DNA of 64,000 nucleotides, from contig CASWVG010000004.1 in assembly GCA_949472775.1 (NCBI GenBank), positions 53,292 to 117,291 of the forward strand. The letters are read 5' to 3'. The notes below the pieces were generated by a model, which saw only the letters and a list, made by a program, of their open reading frames with translations, had not been told where the DNA came from and did no database searches. Shown piece by piece: positions 16,611 through 25,365 of the stretch. The position numbers and the translations under genes were made by a program. Numbering within the stretch: position 1 is the first letter of the stretch; each line of letters begins with the position of its first letter. This DNA comes from an uncultured Lachnospiraceae bacterium (GTDB taxonomy: Bacteria; Bacillota; Clostridia; Lachnospirales; Lachnospiraceae).

Positions 16611-19160
16611 CTACAGAGATTTCAGTTCCCCGCATCTCAGCCGGTTCATAACCCGGAACATTTTCCCCATATCCACCGGCTTCGCCAGATGTTCATTCAT
16701 CCCGGCATCCTTTGCCATTGCCACATCCTCGTCAAACGCGTTGGCTGACAGCGCAATGATGGGAACAGATTTTGCGTCCGTCCGGTCCATAGCACGAATG
16801 ACACGCGTCGCCTCATATCCACTCATAACCGGCATCATCAAATCCATGAGCACACAGTCAAACGTCCCAGGGCCAGATGCCGCAAACGCATCAACTGCCT
16901 CTTTTCCATCATTCGCGGTCACGACCTTTGCACCCGCATCCTTGAGCATGAACTCAATGATCTCACAGTTGATCTCATTATCCTCCACCAGAAGGACACG
17001 CATCCCGGCAATGGTACCCTGCTCGTCCTGCCCTTCATCCAAAGGCTGCTCGCTTCGCGTCTCGTCAATCTGCATGGGCAGGGTGACCCGGAACGCACTC
17101 CCGCTGTCAATCCGGCTCTCCACCTCAATGTGCCCATTCATCTGGTCTACAATCTGTTTCACAATGGACATGCCAAGACCGACGCCATTATAGTGGGTTC
17201 TCGCGCTTTTATGCTCCTGTGTAAACGGCTCGAAAATATGCTTTTTGAACTCCTCCCCAATACCGATTCCGGTATCTTCGACAACAAACTGATATTCTGC
17301 AGCGTTTCCCCGGCAGGACATCTCCTTTGCCCGCACAAATACAGAGCCCTGCGGACGGTTATATTTTATGGCGTTGTCAATCATATTCATCAGAATCTGC
17401 TGCAGATACAGCGGATTTCCAATCACCCTTCCATGCTGTATGTCAGTTTCCTCCAGTGTCAGCCGTATGCCCCGCTCCTTTGCCCTCTCGTCCAGAAGTG
17501 TGATACTGTTTTTCAATATATCCCCGAGTTCAAACGATTCCTCCGCTTCTGCCGGTCTTCCGCTATCCATCTTACTGATCTGAAGCACGTCGTTGACCAG
17601 AGATAGCAGATGCTCCGTCGACACACGAATTTTGTTCCGGCAATCCCTCTGCCGCTCCGGATCGTTCTGGCTTTTCTCTATGATGGACAGCATCCCCAAT
17701 ATCCCGTTGATGGGCGTTCGCAGATCATGGGACATATGGGAAAGAAATTCGCTCTTTGCCGAATTGGCACGTCTGACCTTCTCTAACAGTTCCATGATGG
17801 CCTGCTCCTGTTTTCTCTTCGCCACCATCGTCTCTGTGATATCCTGATGATATCCGTTCAGACAGACGCCCGGTTTCTTAAATGTCTTGTCCGGCACACC
17901 GCCGCAGCGGACATATATTTTTCCAAGCTCCGGATGTTTCCACGGATAAATCACTTCGGAACGCCCGGTTTCCATGATCTCCCGCACACATTCCTGCACC
18001 ATCTCCACATAGTCCGGCTCAATATTTTTAAACCAGTGCCGGTAGCACTCCTCCGGTTCGATCTCATCCGGCACGCCTAACAGCATCCGCATGATCCGGT
18101 TGGTATACATCCTTGGCTGGCATCCATCCTCCATCTCAATCGTCCAGATACCGGTTCTTGCGCCCTCCAGAATATCCTCCAGATTCTGTCTCGCCTCCAG
18201 CTTGTACTTCTCTTCCTGCTCCACCACCGCGTTCACATCCCGCAGGGCAAAAATCGCGCAGTTTTCTTCCTCCGCCTTCTCCGTTGCGAAAAAATGAATC
18301 TCCATATGTTTCAATCCATAAACGCTGTCTTTGACCTGATAGCGCACATAGAACTCCTTCTTTGTCCGAAGCTGCGAAAGCACATACTCCTTTTTGGTCA
18401 CAGCGGTAAGCTTTTTCCGATCCCTGGGCGCGACGCAACGGGAAATATACTGCCCGACAGCCGCCTGATAACCGTCTGCGAAGCTGGCGCCCCAATCCAT
18501 ATCCATCTTTCCGCTGTTCCTGTATACCTCACATTCACCCGTTTCAAAATTCACCTGATAAATGCCCAGATAATCCACGCTGAGAGCCTGGAGGACATTA
18601 TAACTGCGCTTCTGGATTTCCCGGACCAGATTGCGCTGTTTCAGGCATGATACAATAAAGTATGCCGCAGTCTGGAGCATATTCGACGCATACTCCAGCG
18701 ACTTCGCCGGCGGATTGTCTACACCGTAAAAGCCGATGATCTTTTCCCCTTTATAGAGGGGAACTACCACAAGGGATCGGATATTCTGCCGCTTCAGATT
18801 CTCATACTGCAAAGGCTCCGTCTCCCGTATGTCCTCCAGATTCTCTATAACGATGTGCTTGCCGATGCTGAATTTCCGATACCAGCTCGCGCACACCTCC
18901 GGGGGCACATTCTGAAGGTTCTCCTTTTCCGGCTCCACCCCGTCCGCCACCCACTCATAAGTGTTATCGTCACAGCCGGACGCGTTCTGCTCAAATATGT
19001 AAGTGCGTTCCCCGTCAAGCGCCATCCCCAGATGTTTTAACAGCACATCCAGAGACTGATCCGGAGTCTCCGCCAGCAGGGCGACACGAAGGCCCTCGTT
19101 GATGACAGTCTCCAGATTCTGAACACTCTGCATTCCACTCTGCTGTTCTAAACGCTCCAT
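16611..19160 (-). CDS. Orphan hybrid sensor histidine kinase (GAF, PAS-like, HisKA, HATPase, receiver)
   Basis: The 849-residue protein has no obvious transmembrane helix. A GAF-type sensor comes first (TYIFEQNASGC, SLVVVPLYKGEKIIGFYGVDN), then PAS-like segments (about 200-440), a HisKA domain with the phosphorylated His in FLSHMSHDLRTPINGILGML, an ATPase domain (NMIDNAIKYN, DTGIGI, GVGLGMSIVKQI) and a C-terminal receiver with Asp in CVLMDLMMPVMSGYEA. No Hpt or output domain is present, so phosphate would have to pass to a separate Hpt protein or the receiver acts by contact. GGAGG precedes the ATG at 19160. No cognate regulator is nearby. Confidence 0.92.
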   Translation of the reverse strand: MERLEQQSGMQSVQNLETVINEGLRVALLAETPDQSLDVLLKHLGMALDGERTYIFEQNASGCDDNTYEWVADGVEPEKENLQNVPPEVCASWYRKFSIGKHIVIENLEDIRETEPLQYENLKRQNIRSLVVVPLYKGEKIIGFYGVDNPPAKSLEYASNMLQTAAYFIVSCLKQRNLVREIQKRSYNVLQALSVDYLGIYQVNFETGECEVYRNSGKMDMDWGASFADGYQAAVGQYISRCVAPRDRKKLTAVTKKEYVLSQLRTKKEFYVRYQVKDSVYGLKHMEIHFFATEKAEEENCAIFALRDVNAVVEQEEKYKLEARQNLEDILEGARTGIWTIEMEDGCQPRMYTNRIMRMLLGVPDEIEPEECYRHWFKNIEPDYVEMVQECVREIMETGRSEVIYPWKHPELGKIYVRCGGVPDKTFKKPGVCLNGYHQDITETMVAKRKQEQAIMELLEKVRRANSAKSEFLSHMSHDLRTPINGILGMLSIIEKSQNDPERQRDCRNKIRVSTEHLLSLVNDVLQISKMDSGRPAEAEESFELGDILKNSITLLDERAKERGIRLTLEETDIQHGRVIGNPLYLQQILMNMIDNAIKYNRPQGSVFVRAKEMSCRGNAAEYQFVVEDTGIGIGEEFKKHIFEPFTQEHKSARTHYNGVGLGMSIVKQIVDQMNGHIEVESRIDSGSAFRVTLPMQIDETRSEQPLDEGQDEQGTIAGMRVLLVEDNEINCEIIEFMLKDAGAKVVTANDGKEAVDAFAASGPGTFDCVLMDLMMPVMSGYEATRVIRAMDRTDAKSVPIIALSANAFDEDVAMAKDAGMNEHLAKPVDMGKMFRVMNRLRCGELKSL

Positions 19161-19190
19161 TACTTTCCTCCATTATTTTTCAGTTATTTA

Positions 19191-19646
19191 TTACCGTTCC
19201 TTTTCCATGATTTCATAGACTAACACCACTTCATTTTCCAAAGGGTACCGCTCGTGCTTTACCGTTCGAAATCCCAGCTTTTCATACAGCGCTGCCGCCG
19301 GAAGCGACGCGTCCAGATATACGCTGTCATACCCTTCCCCGATTCGTTCCTCGAGGGTTTTCATAATCTGTGTGCCGATTCCTTTTTTCTGATATTCGGG
19401 CAACACATATACTCTGGTGATGTGATTTTCCTCAAAGCTCCCTGTCGCCACGATCCTGCCAGCTACCCTCAGCATACCGACAGATCCCTTCCTGATATCC
19501 CTCGCGATTGCTTCCTCGCTGTGGAGCGCGCAGAAAAAATCCACCACCTCCGCCGGATAGTAGCGGGGATAAATCGTCTTGATGGTATGCTGTACCACCT
19601 GGAAGATCTCCCGCAGATTCTCTGGCGCTGCCGTTTCATATATCAT
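19191..19646 (-). CDS. GNAT-family N-acetyltransferase
   Basis: The 151-residue product begins MIYETAAPENLREIFQVV and contains a GNAT core: IVATGSFEENHITRVYVLPEYQKKGIGTQIMKTLEE, in which QKKGIG is the acetyl-CoA loop, and the C-terminal LYEKLGFRTVKHERYPLEN. The segment IKTIYPRYYPAEVVDFFCALHS is typical of a subfamily of Firmicute acetyltransferases of unknown substrate. Start at 19646 was chosen because AGGGAGAAG precedes it; an upstream in-frame ATG has none. It lies 31 bases upstream of the kinase gene on the same strand, so they may be co-transcribed. Confidence 0.88.
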   Translation of the reverse strand: MIYETAAPENLREIFQVVQHTIKTIYPRYYPAEVVDFFCALHSEEAIARDIRKGSVGMLRVAGRIVATGSFEENHITRVYVLPEYQKKGIGTQIMKTLEERIGEGYDSVYLDASLPAAALYEKLGFRTVKHERYPLENEVVLVYEIMEKER

Positions 19647-19789
19647 GTCTGTTTTCTTCTCCCTGCTGTCTCTTTCTAACGAGCAATCGCTCAATGTTTG
19701 TACAATTATATCACTCAGTCATACAGTTTGCTATCCTTTCTATGTTCTTCTTTTCATACATAACATAGTCTGGAAAAAGAGCCCATTGT

Positions 19790-20692
19790 TCATGATCCCG
19801 CCACAGTTCTTCTGTATTCACCGGGCGTTAAATGAAACGTTTCTTTGAACTTCCGGCAAAAGTAACCGACATTTTCAAATCCGGTGTCACGGGCAATGGC
19901 GGAAACGCTGTTCTGCGTCGTCACGAGCAGTTTTGCCGCCCGTTTCAGCCTGTAATGCACCAGATAATTGATGGGCGAGGTGTGAATATTTCTGTGAAAA
20001 ATACTAAGTACACTGCTTTTGCCAAGAGCCACCGTTTCCGCGATGTCATCAAGGGATATCTGGTTCGGATAATTTTTATGAATGTATTGCAGCATAATCT
20101 GGAGCTGTGCCTGCGTCCGCGCCGATGCCTGTGGCGCCCAGATGCCTTCTGTGACATCCATATTCTCATACAGCAGCCGCCACAGTTTTAAGAGCAGCTC
20201 CTCTGTCTTTATTTCGCATCCATTTTCCGTTTCCTGCACGGCAAATATATCCGCCAGCGCGCACAGAATCTCTCCATGCGCGGGATTGTCGGCGGAAAAG
20301 ATCTGGCACTCTGCCGCTGAGTCAAGGACAGGTCTGATATACTTCCGATAGATCAGACTGTCTTCCGGGGCAACCATGGAGGGTGAAAACACAATGTTCG
20401 GGATGATCACGCTCTCCGCCGCCTCAAATCTGTGAATGACCTGCGAATTGATAAAAATACCCGTCCCGGCTCCCAGAATATATCTCTCACTCCCGATCAG
20501 GAAATCCGCCGTACCCTTTTTGATCAGGACAAATTCCACTTCCGAATGCCAGTGCCAGTCTATGCAGTGAAAATCGAACTGCCAGATATCCTCCAGATAA
20601 TATCGGAAGGGATACTCCTCACTCCCGTGAGGAATGGTTTCCCGCAAAGATTCATCTGTTGTAATCCTGCTGTACCCCTCATTTGTTTTCAT
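19790..20692 (-). CDS. AraC-family transcriptional regulator with N-terminal cupin domain
   Basis: The 300-residue regulator has a cupin-like ligand domain (FHCIDWHWHSEVEFVLIKKGTADF) at about residues 35-120 and a C-terminal AraC double helix-turn-helix (ISLDDIAETVALGKSSVLSIFHR, then VSAIARDTGFENVGYFCRKFKE). The start at 20692 follows GGGAGTG; the frame continues upstream without a ribosome site into the promoter region of the divergent MFS gene. The divergent arrangement, with about 230 bases between the starts, suggests it controls that transporter in response to a small molecule, possibly its substrate. Confidence 0.88.
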   Translation of the reverse strand: MKTNEGYSRITTDESLRETIPHGSEEYPFRYYLEDIWQFDFHCIDWHWHSEVEFVLIKKGTADFLIGSERYILGAGTGIFINSQVIHRFEAAESVIIPNIVFSPSMVAPEDSLIYRKYIRPVLDSAAECQIFSADNPAHGEILCALADIFAVQETENGCEIKTEELLLKLWRLLYENMDVTEGIWAPQASARTQAQLQIMLQYIHKNYPNQISLDDIAETVALGKSSVLSIFHRNIHTSPINYLVHYRLKRAAKLLVTTQNSVSAIARDTGFENVGYFCRKFKETFHLTPGEYRRTVAGS

Positions 20693-20830
20693 ATCATGCC
20701 ACTCCCTTATTCCCGCAGGTAAAAAGTCAGGTGACCTGCTTACAAAGTAAATCCTTGACTGTATCGCAGACTTTTTGTGAAGTCGGAGGTCAAACTGTAA
20801 TATTGTGTAATAATATTGGGATATATTGCA

Positions 20831-20859
20831 TTGATGTCTGCATCTGACTACTATATAAT
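20831..20859 (+). promoter_or_regulatory. Putative promoter of the MFS gene
   Basis: TTGATG and TATAAT are separated by 17 bases, about 60 bases before the MFS ATG. A palindromic AGGTGACCT (near 20729) in the same divergent region could be a regulator site. Confidence 0.6.
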
Positions 20860-20920
20860 ACAATTCATTACAGAAGTCAATCCCTTCTGTGCACACTGAA
20901 TGAAAGGAATATATATTACC

Positions 20921-22108
20921 ATGTCAAAAAATTATAAGAAAACACTGATTGCCTGCTATCTGGGCTTCATCACGCAGGCTATCTGCGCAAATTTCGCACC
21001 GCTGCTGTTTTTAACGTTTCACAATAAATATCAGATCCCGCTCGGGCAGATCGCGCTGATTTCCACCGTATTTTTTCTGACCCAGCTTATTGTGGATATC
21101 CTCTGCTCCTATTTTGCAGACAAGATAGGATACCGCATATGTGTCGTCGCCTCAGAATTGTGCGCGGCGGCAGGGCTGATCGGACTTGCCTTTCTGCCAG
21201 ACCTCTTTTCCAATCCGCTTTCTGGCATTATCGCGAGCGTTATTGTCTATGCCATCGGGAGCGGGCTCATCGAAGTACTGTGCAGTCCCATTGTGGAGGC
21301 ATGCCCCTTCGACAACAAGGAGGCCGTGATGAGTCTGCTGCACTCCTTTTACTGCTGGGGGTCTGTGGGTGTCATCCTTCTGTCCACCATCTTTTTCGCT
21401 GTATTTGGTATTGACAGTTGGAAATGGCTCGCCTGCATCTGGGCTGTCATTCCTCTGTACAATATTTACAACTTTGCCACCTGCCCCATTGAACATACGA
21501 CCGAAGACGGCTGTGGCATGGGGACAGGGCGTCTGCTCCGGGTTCCGCTGTTCTGGATATCCATTGTTCTCATGGTCTGCGCAGGCGCTTCCGAGCTTTC
21601 CATGGCGCAGTGGGCTTCCGCCTATACGGAATCGGCGCTTGGCTTTACAAAGGCGATGGGCGATCTTGCCGGTCCGTGCATGTTTGCGATCACCATGGGC
21701 ATCAGCCGTGTCATCTTCGGAAAATACGGCGACAGGCTGGATCTGATGCGGTTTATGCTCGGTTCGGGCGTCCTTTGTCTGAGCTGTTACATAGCAGCCT
21801 CTATCTCGGACAATCCGGTGATCGGCTTGATCGGCTGTATTCTTTGCGGTTTTTCCGTGGGAATCATGTGGCCCGGCACGATCAGTATCTGCTCCGGCAG
21901 ACTCCCGGAAGGCGGAACCGCCATGTTCGCTCTGCTTGCCATGGCGGGCGATCTGGGCGGCGCGTTCGGACCCAGTCTGGTGGGAAATATCACCCAGAAT
22001 GCGGGCAATGATCTTCGAAAAGGGATGCTTGTGGGATGCGTTTTCCCGCTGGTGCTGATCCTTTCCCTTATTCTGTTAAGAGGTATGAGAAAATCGAAAA
22101 ATGTATAG
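20921..22108 (+). CDS. Major facilitator superfamily transporter
   Basis: The 395-residue product has about twelve hydrophobic segments and begins MSKNYKKTLIACYLGFITQ. The loop after helix 2 reads SYFADKIGYR, a version of the MFS signature, and the second half starts near RVPLFWISIVLMVCAGASE with FGKYGDR in the matching loop. The overall form resembles fucose-permease-like MFS proteins, but the substrate is not determined. It is the only plus-strand gene of this stretch, divergent from the AraC gene that probably regulates it, and convergent with the methyltransferase gene 27 bases away. An ATG at 20900 is an alternative start. Confidence 0.88.
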   Translation: MSKNYKKTLIACYLGFITQAICANFAPLLFLTFHNKYQIPLGQIALISTVFFLTQLIVDILCSYFADKIGYRICVVASELCAAAGLIGLAFLPDLFSNPLSGIIASVIVYAIGSGLIEVLCSPIVEACPFDNKEAVMSLLHSFYCWGSVGVILLSTIFFAVFGIDSWKWLACIWAVIPLYNIYNFATCPIEHTTEDGCGMGTGRLLRVPLFWISIVLMVCAGASELSMAQWASAYTESALGFTKAMGDLAGPCMFAITMGISRVIFGKYGDRLDLMRFMLGSGVLCLSCYIAASISDNPVIGLIGCILCGFSVGIMWPGTISICSGRLPEGGTAMFALLAMAGDLGGAFGPSLVGNITQNAGNDLRKGMLVGCVFPLVLILSLILLRGMRKSKNV

Positions 22109-22135
22109 ATAAAGAATTGTCTGTTTCCAAATTCA

Positions 22136-22930
22136 TCACTGCGCTTTCATGGATTTCAGCTCCGCCATGGCACCATAGTGTAGCACCGTGAACGCAGCCG
22201 GAGCAATCTCATAAAGCAGTCTGATATGTTCCCTCTCCCACGCTAAAATTTCCGGCCCGCTAAGCGACGCGCCGATTCCCCGGCACGTCTTCATCCTGCC
22301 ATGCCAGCTCTCCCTGGTAAAGGGCACGTGCAGGAGATACTCCTCGCGGTGAATCAGCTCGAAATCCTTCCCGTAAAGCTCCGGGATCACAATCGGATGC
22401 ACCGTCTCCCCCGCGCCGCTCCATGCCGGATTATACTGCAAGGCAAGCGCCTCACTGGCTCCCGCGATTCTGTCCTCCAAGGGCAGCCACGCCATATACA
22501 GAAGAAGAATACGCCCGCCCGGCTTTAACATCCGCACAAGCTCCGGCTCCAGTTTTGCATGGTCAAAATACCAGAAACACTGACAGGCCGTTACCACATC
22601 AAAAGAACCATCCGGGAAATCGAGCTCTTCCGCAGACACAGCACGGTATGCAATGTCCATCCCCTCCGACAGCCGTCTGGCCTGCGCAATCTGCTCTCTG
22701 GATATATCTGTGCCTGTCCATTTCGCGCCATACCGGTACATGTTTCTGGGCAGCACGCCCGTCCCCGTGCCCAGATCAAGGACGCGCTGTCCCTCCACGC
22801 ACAGGTTCCGTCCGATGATCCTGTCATAAAACTCCTGTGGGTAGATGTCCCGGAATCTGGCATAATCCGCCGAGGTTTTTCCCCAGTCAAAAGCTTTGCC
22901 GCCGTCTATATTTTCGTCTGTGATATTCAT
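22136..22930 (-). CDS. Class I SAM-dependent methyltransferase
   Basis: The 264-residue protein has the Rossmann methyltransferase core: motif I VLDLGTGTGVLP, motif II TGTDIS, the FPDGSFDVVTACQCFWYFDH segment around motif IV and the ELVRMLKPGGRILLLYMAW post-motif, as in the Methyltransf_11 group. It transfers methyl from S-adenosylmethionine to an unidentified substrate. Its start overlaps the stop of the Rpn-type gene upstream by four bases, so the two are translationally coupled. Confidence 0.9.
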   Translation of the reverse strand: MNITDENIDGGKAFDWGKTSADYARFRDIYPQEFYDRIIGRNLCVEGQRVLDLGTGTGVLPRNMYRYGAKWTGTDISREQIAQARRLSEGMDIAYRAVSAEELDFPDGSFDVVTACQCFWYFDHAKLEPELVRMLKPGGRILLLYMAWLPLEDRIAGASEALALQYNPAWSGAGETVHPIVIPELYGKDFELIHREEYLLHVPFTRESWHGRMKTCRGIGASLSGPEILAWEREHIRLLYEIAPAAFTVLHYGAMAELKSMKAQ

Positions 22931-23823
22931 GGCATCATTCTCTCTATCACGGAAATTTCCTCCTCCAAGTCTTCCGCAATTTCAGCAATCGTCTTGCCCT
23001 TGTCCAGTTTCTTTTTCACCTGTTCCCGCAGGAGTTCCTCTCGGCCCTCTTCCTTCCCCTCCCGAAAGAGCGTCCTGAAATGCTTTTTCTCGTCATATTC
23101 CGTCAGAATCATATGCAGCACCTCCGCTTTCTGTTTTATTAGGATATCCTTAAGTATCCCCTTCTCAATGCAGGTGTCAATGGCCGTGTGGACGGCTTCC
23201 TCCCGGCGCATTCCCTTTTTTATGTTCTCCTCGATCTCGGAGGAAAATTCCGAATACTCCCATAACCTGTGGCATTTTTCCATAAGCGCCTGATTGTAGC
23301 CGCGGTTGATGTTTAGTACCTCGCAGGTGCATTCCATACAGCCGCTCCCCCGTCCTGCTGAAAACGAATCTGACAGATACAACAGCAGATTATCGCTCTG
23401 CATACCTGTGCCGTTATAAAATACAATGTATACGGGTGTTGGCAGTTCCACACGTTTCGTACCGTAAATGTCATCATCGCTGGAAGCCAGCAGTCCCTCA
23501 AACTGCTGCGCAAAATAAAGCAGGCCCCGCAAGAGCATATTCGGGTTCCAGGTACTCTGGTGCTCATAGAGATTTAAAGTGTTTCCAATCATAAAGGACA
23601 GATCGTTCTTCATCTTCATAAAGATCACGTCCTCCATTGTGACTATCTCAAGTTCCTCAGGATTTGTGTATGTACTGCCATTTAAGGCATTGTAAAGATC
23701 AAGAAGATCCTTTTTATCCCGAAACAGACGTCTGAAAAGCACATCCCTGTACTTCCGGTTGTTTCTAAGCCGCCTCCACCAGCTGCCATGCCGGAACCAC
23801 TTTTTTGCGTTTCGTTTTACCAT
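22927..23823 (-). CDS. Rpn/PD-(D/E)XK nuclease-family putative transposase-like protein
   Basis: The 298-residue protein begins MVKRNAKKWFRHG and has the layout of the Rpn family of recombination-promoting nucleases: KYRDVLFRRLF with the early Asp, DLYNALNGSTYTNPEELEIVTMED, then NDLSFMIGNTLNLYEHQSTWNPNM, in which the E-x-Q replaces E-x-K of the PD-(D/E)XK core, and PVYIVFYNGTG. The C-terminal part (EEGREELLREQVKKKLDKGKTIAEIAEDLEEE) is a coiled coil with a small helix-turn-helix-like motif typical of these proteins. GGAGG stands seven bases before the ATG at 23823. Rpn proteins promote RecA-independent recombination in enterobacteria; the role of clostridial members is not known to me. Confidence 0.8.
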   Translation of the reverse strand: MVKRNAKKWFRHGSWWRRLRNNRKYRDVLFRRLFRDKKDLLDLYNALNGSTYTNPEELEIVTMEDVIFMKMKNDLSFMIGNTLNLYEHQSTWNPNMLLRGLLYFAQQFEGLLASSDDDIYGTKRVELPTPVYIVFYNGTGMQSDNLLLYLSDSFSAGRGSGCMECTCEVLNINRGYNQALMEKCHRLWEYSEFSSEIEENIKKGMRREEAVHTAIDTCIEKGILKDILIKQKAEVLHMILTEYDEKKHFRTLFREGKEEGREELLREQVKKKLDKGKTIAEIAEDLEEEISVIERMMP

Positions 23824-24055
23824 AGATTTTCCTCCATTATACAGTTTTTTATGACTGAATACAAGAGGAATACGGTCTTTCTCTGCTCCAGTCCGTTTAC
23901 AAGTAAGGGGTTGTTTCCGATCGCCGGAAAGAATCGTAAGACAGAAATCCTTTTCCAGAAGGATCCCTACACAGGCAGACAAGACATCTGCCGATGTGCT
24001 TTTTATTATAAAGCCGACTGTAAGAATTTTGCAAGTAATATTTTAACCGCCATAC

Positions 24056-24931
24056 TCATTCCACCCTGCCGCCAAAGTGTACAGCCAGCACACACACCGC
24101 CGAAGCCGCAAGCAAAACAGCGCATCCCGCCGGTGTAAACAAAATCGCCTGCACACCTTCCATCCGGGCTGTCGTATAAACTGCCAGATTCGCCACCGCA
24201 TGAAAAAGAAAGGGAATCCCAAATTTCCCACTTCTCTCGTACAGATATGCCATCAGCATTCCCAGACACGCACCGTACACGCCCTGCACCAGATTGCCGT
24301 GAAACGCGCCGAAGAGAAGCCCGGAAGCGACAATCCCGATCGCCGGATTGTATAAGCGGCGCAGGCGGTTGTAAATCACACCGCGGAAAACTATTTCCTC
24401 CGCCAGCGGGGATATCAGACCATAGAGAATAAGCCCCGACGCAAAAGCCACGCCGTACTGCCTGTCCGCCACCTCCTGATAGGTCTGGGAACTATCCGCG
24501 AATCCTGTCAGTGTCAGAAGCGCGTTGAGCCCCAGCGAAGCGCTGCCGGCAAGAACTGCCGTAAGTGTGGCCACGCTGCGCAGTTTGGTATTGACTAATC
24601 CAGTCAGTCCTTCAGTAAAATCATCCGTCCTATCTGTTCTTCCCGCTGCCCTGTCTGCTTTCACCGACGCGAAGCGCAGCGTTTCCCCGCGCCTTTGCAA
24701 TTCCTCCTTTAACATCGGCACTACGGGCAAAATACCCGCCAGCATACACAGTCCTCCCATCACGCCTGTGACGGTGGCGGCATGTGTCGTCATAAACTGC
24801 CCGTACGCCCCGCCGAAACGTCCCACCGTCGCCTGATACAAGAAGGCAAGAATCAGATAAGCCGCATTGTATACCAGGTAATATACCAGATAGGGAAGCA
24901 ATACCTCCCACGCCTTTTGAAATTTTACCAT
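24056..24931 (-). CDS. CPBP-family intramembrane metalloprotease
   Basis: The 291-residue polytopic protein carries the CPBP (CAAX protease and bacteriocin-processing) motifs: motif 1 PLAEEIVFRGVIYNRLRR with the paired glutamates and Arg, and motif 2 LLFGAFHGNLVQGVYG with the catalytic His, followed by AYLYER. About eight hydrophobic segments are seen. Members cleave substrates in the membrane, including bacteriocin self-immunity and anti-sigma functions; the substrate here is unknown. The start at 24931 follows GGGAG. The frame stays open to 25015, but that extension lies within the MITE-like element. Confidence 0.88.
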   Translation of the reverse strand: MVKFQKAWEVLLPYLVYYLVYNAAYLILAFLYQATVGRFGGAYGQFMTTHAATVTGVMGGLCMLAGILPVVPMLKEELQRRGETLRFASVKADRAAGRTDRTDDFTEGLTGLVNTKLRSVATLTAVLAGSASLGLNALLTLTGFADSSQTYQEVADRQYGVAFASGLILYGLISPLAEEIVFRGVIYNRLRRLYNPAIGIVASGLLFGAFHGNLVQGVYGACLGMLMAYLYERSGKFGIPFLFHAVANLAVYTTARMEGVQAILFTPAGCAVLLAASAVCVLAVHFGGRVE

Positions 24932-24943
24932 GTCACTCTCCCA

Positions 24944-25099
24944 TAAAATTCGTAACAGTTCAGCCTTCGGCTTCCCTGTCACGCCTAATGCACACAAAAT
25001 GCTCCAAAGTCGCATTTTGGCGCTTGCACAACTCGCAAAATCGCATACAGAGCTATTTTACCCGCGGAATAATGCAAGGCTGAACTGTTACTAAAATTC
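24944..25099. mobile_element. MITE-like element with 16-bp terminal inverted repeats and 8-bp target duplication
   Basis: A 140-bp element (24952-25091) is bounded by perfect 16-bp inverted repeats, GTAACAGTTCAGCCTT at the left and its complement at the right, and is flanked on each side by the direct repeat TAAAATTC (24944-24951 and 25092-25099). It has no coding capacity. Inside are further inverted repeats, such as AAAATGC and GCATTTT. The features are those of a non-autonomous transposable element moved by a transposase encoded elsewhere. It is inserted between the CPBP gene and the thiT promoter. Confidence 0.85.
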
Positions 25100-25101
25100 C
25101 C

Positions 25102-25130
25102 TTGACAATTCTCCCGCCAGACCCTATAGT
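25102..25130 (+). promoter_or_regulatory. Promoter of the thiT transcript
   Basis: TTGACA and TATAGT with a 17-base spacer, beginning two bases after the target duplication of the MITE-like element. Transcription would start near 25137, before the riboswitch. Confidence 0.75.
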
Positions 25131-25178
25131 TAAGAAAGCGGATACATCCGCCGCGGTTTGGACCGCATAACTGAATAA

Positions 25179-25278
25179 CTTGCTAGGGGAGCTTTTGCTG
25201 AGATTGAGCCCGCGCACAGGACGCCGGGACTCTAACCCTCATTACCTGATGCGGTTAGCACCGCCGTAGGGAAGCACT
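25179..25278 (+). ncRNA. TPP (THI-box) riboswitch
   Basis: The conserved parts are present in order: TGCTAGGGGAGC closing with AGCA, CTGAGATTGAG, and ACCCTCATTACCTGATGCGG leading to GCACCGCCGTAGGGAAGC. This is the thiamine pyrophosphate aptamer. Two short hairpins (GCGGATACATCCGC and GCGGTTTGGACCGC) come before it. Downstream, CCTCCTT (25330-25336) is complementary to the AAGGAGG ribosome site (25352-25358), and no U-tract terminator is seen, so control is probably at translation. Confidence 0.93.
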
Positions 25279-25365
25279 GTAAATACAGCCTGACACAGCA
25301 GTTCTATGTCCTGCCGTATTTACCGTTCCCCTCCTTGCTTATTCTAAGACAAAGGAGGATTTTTT

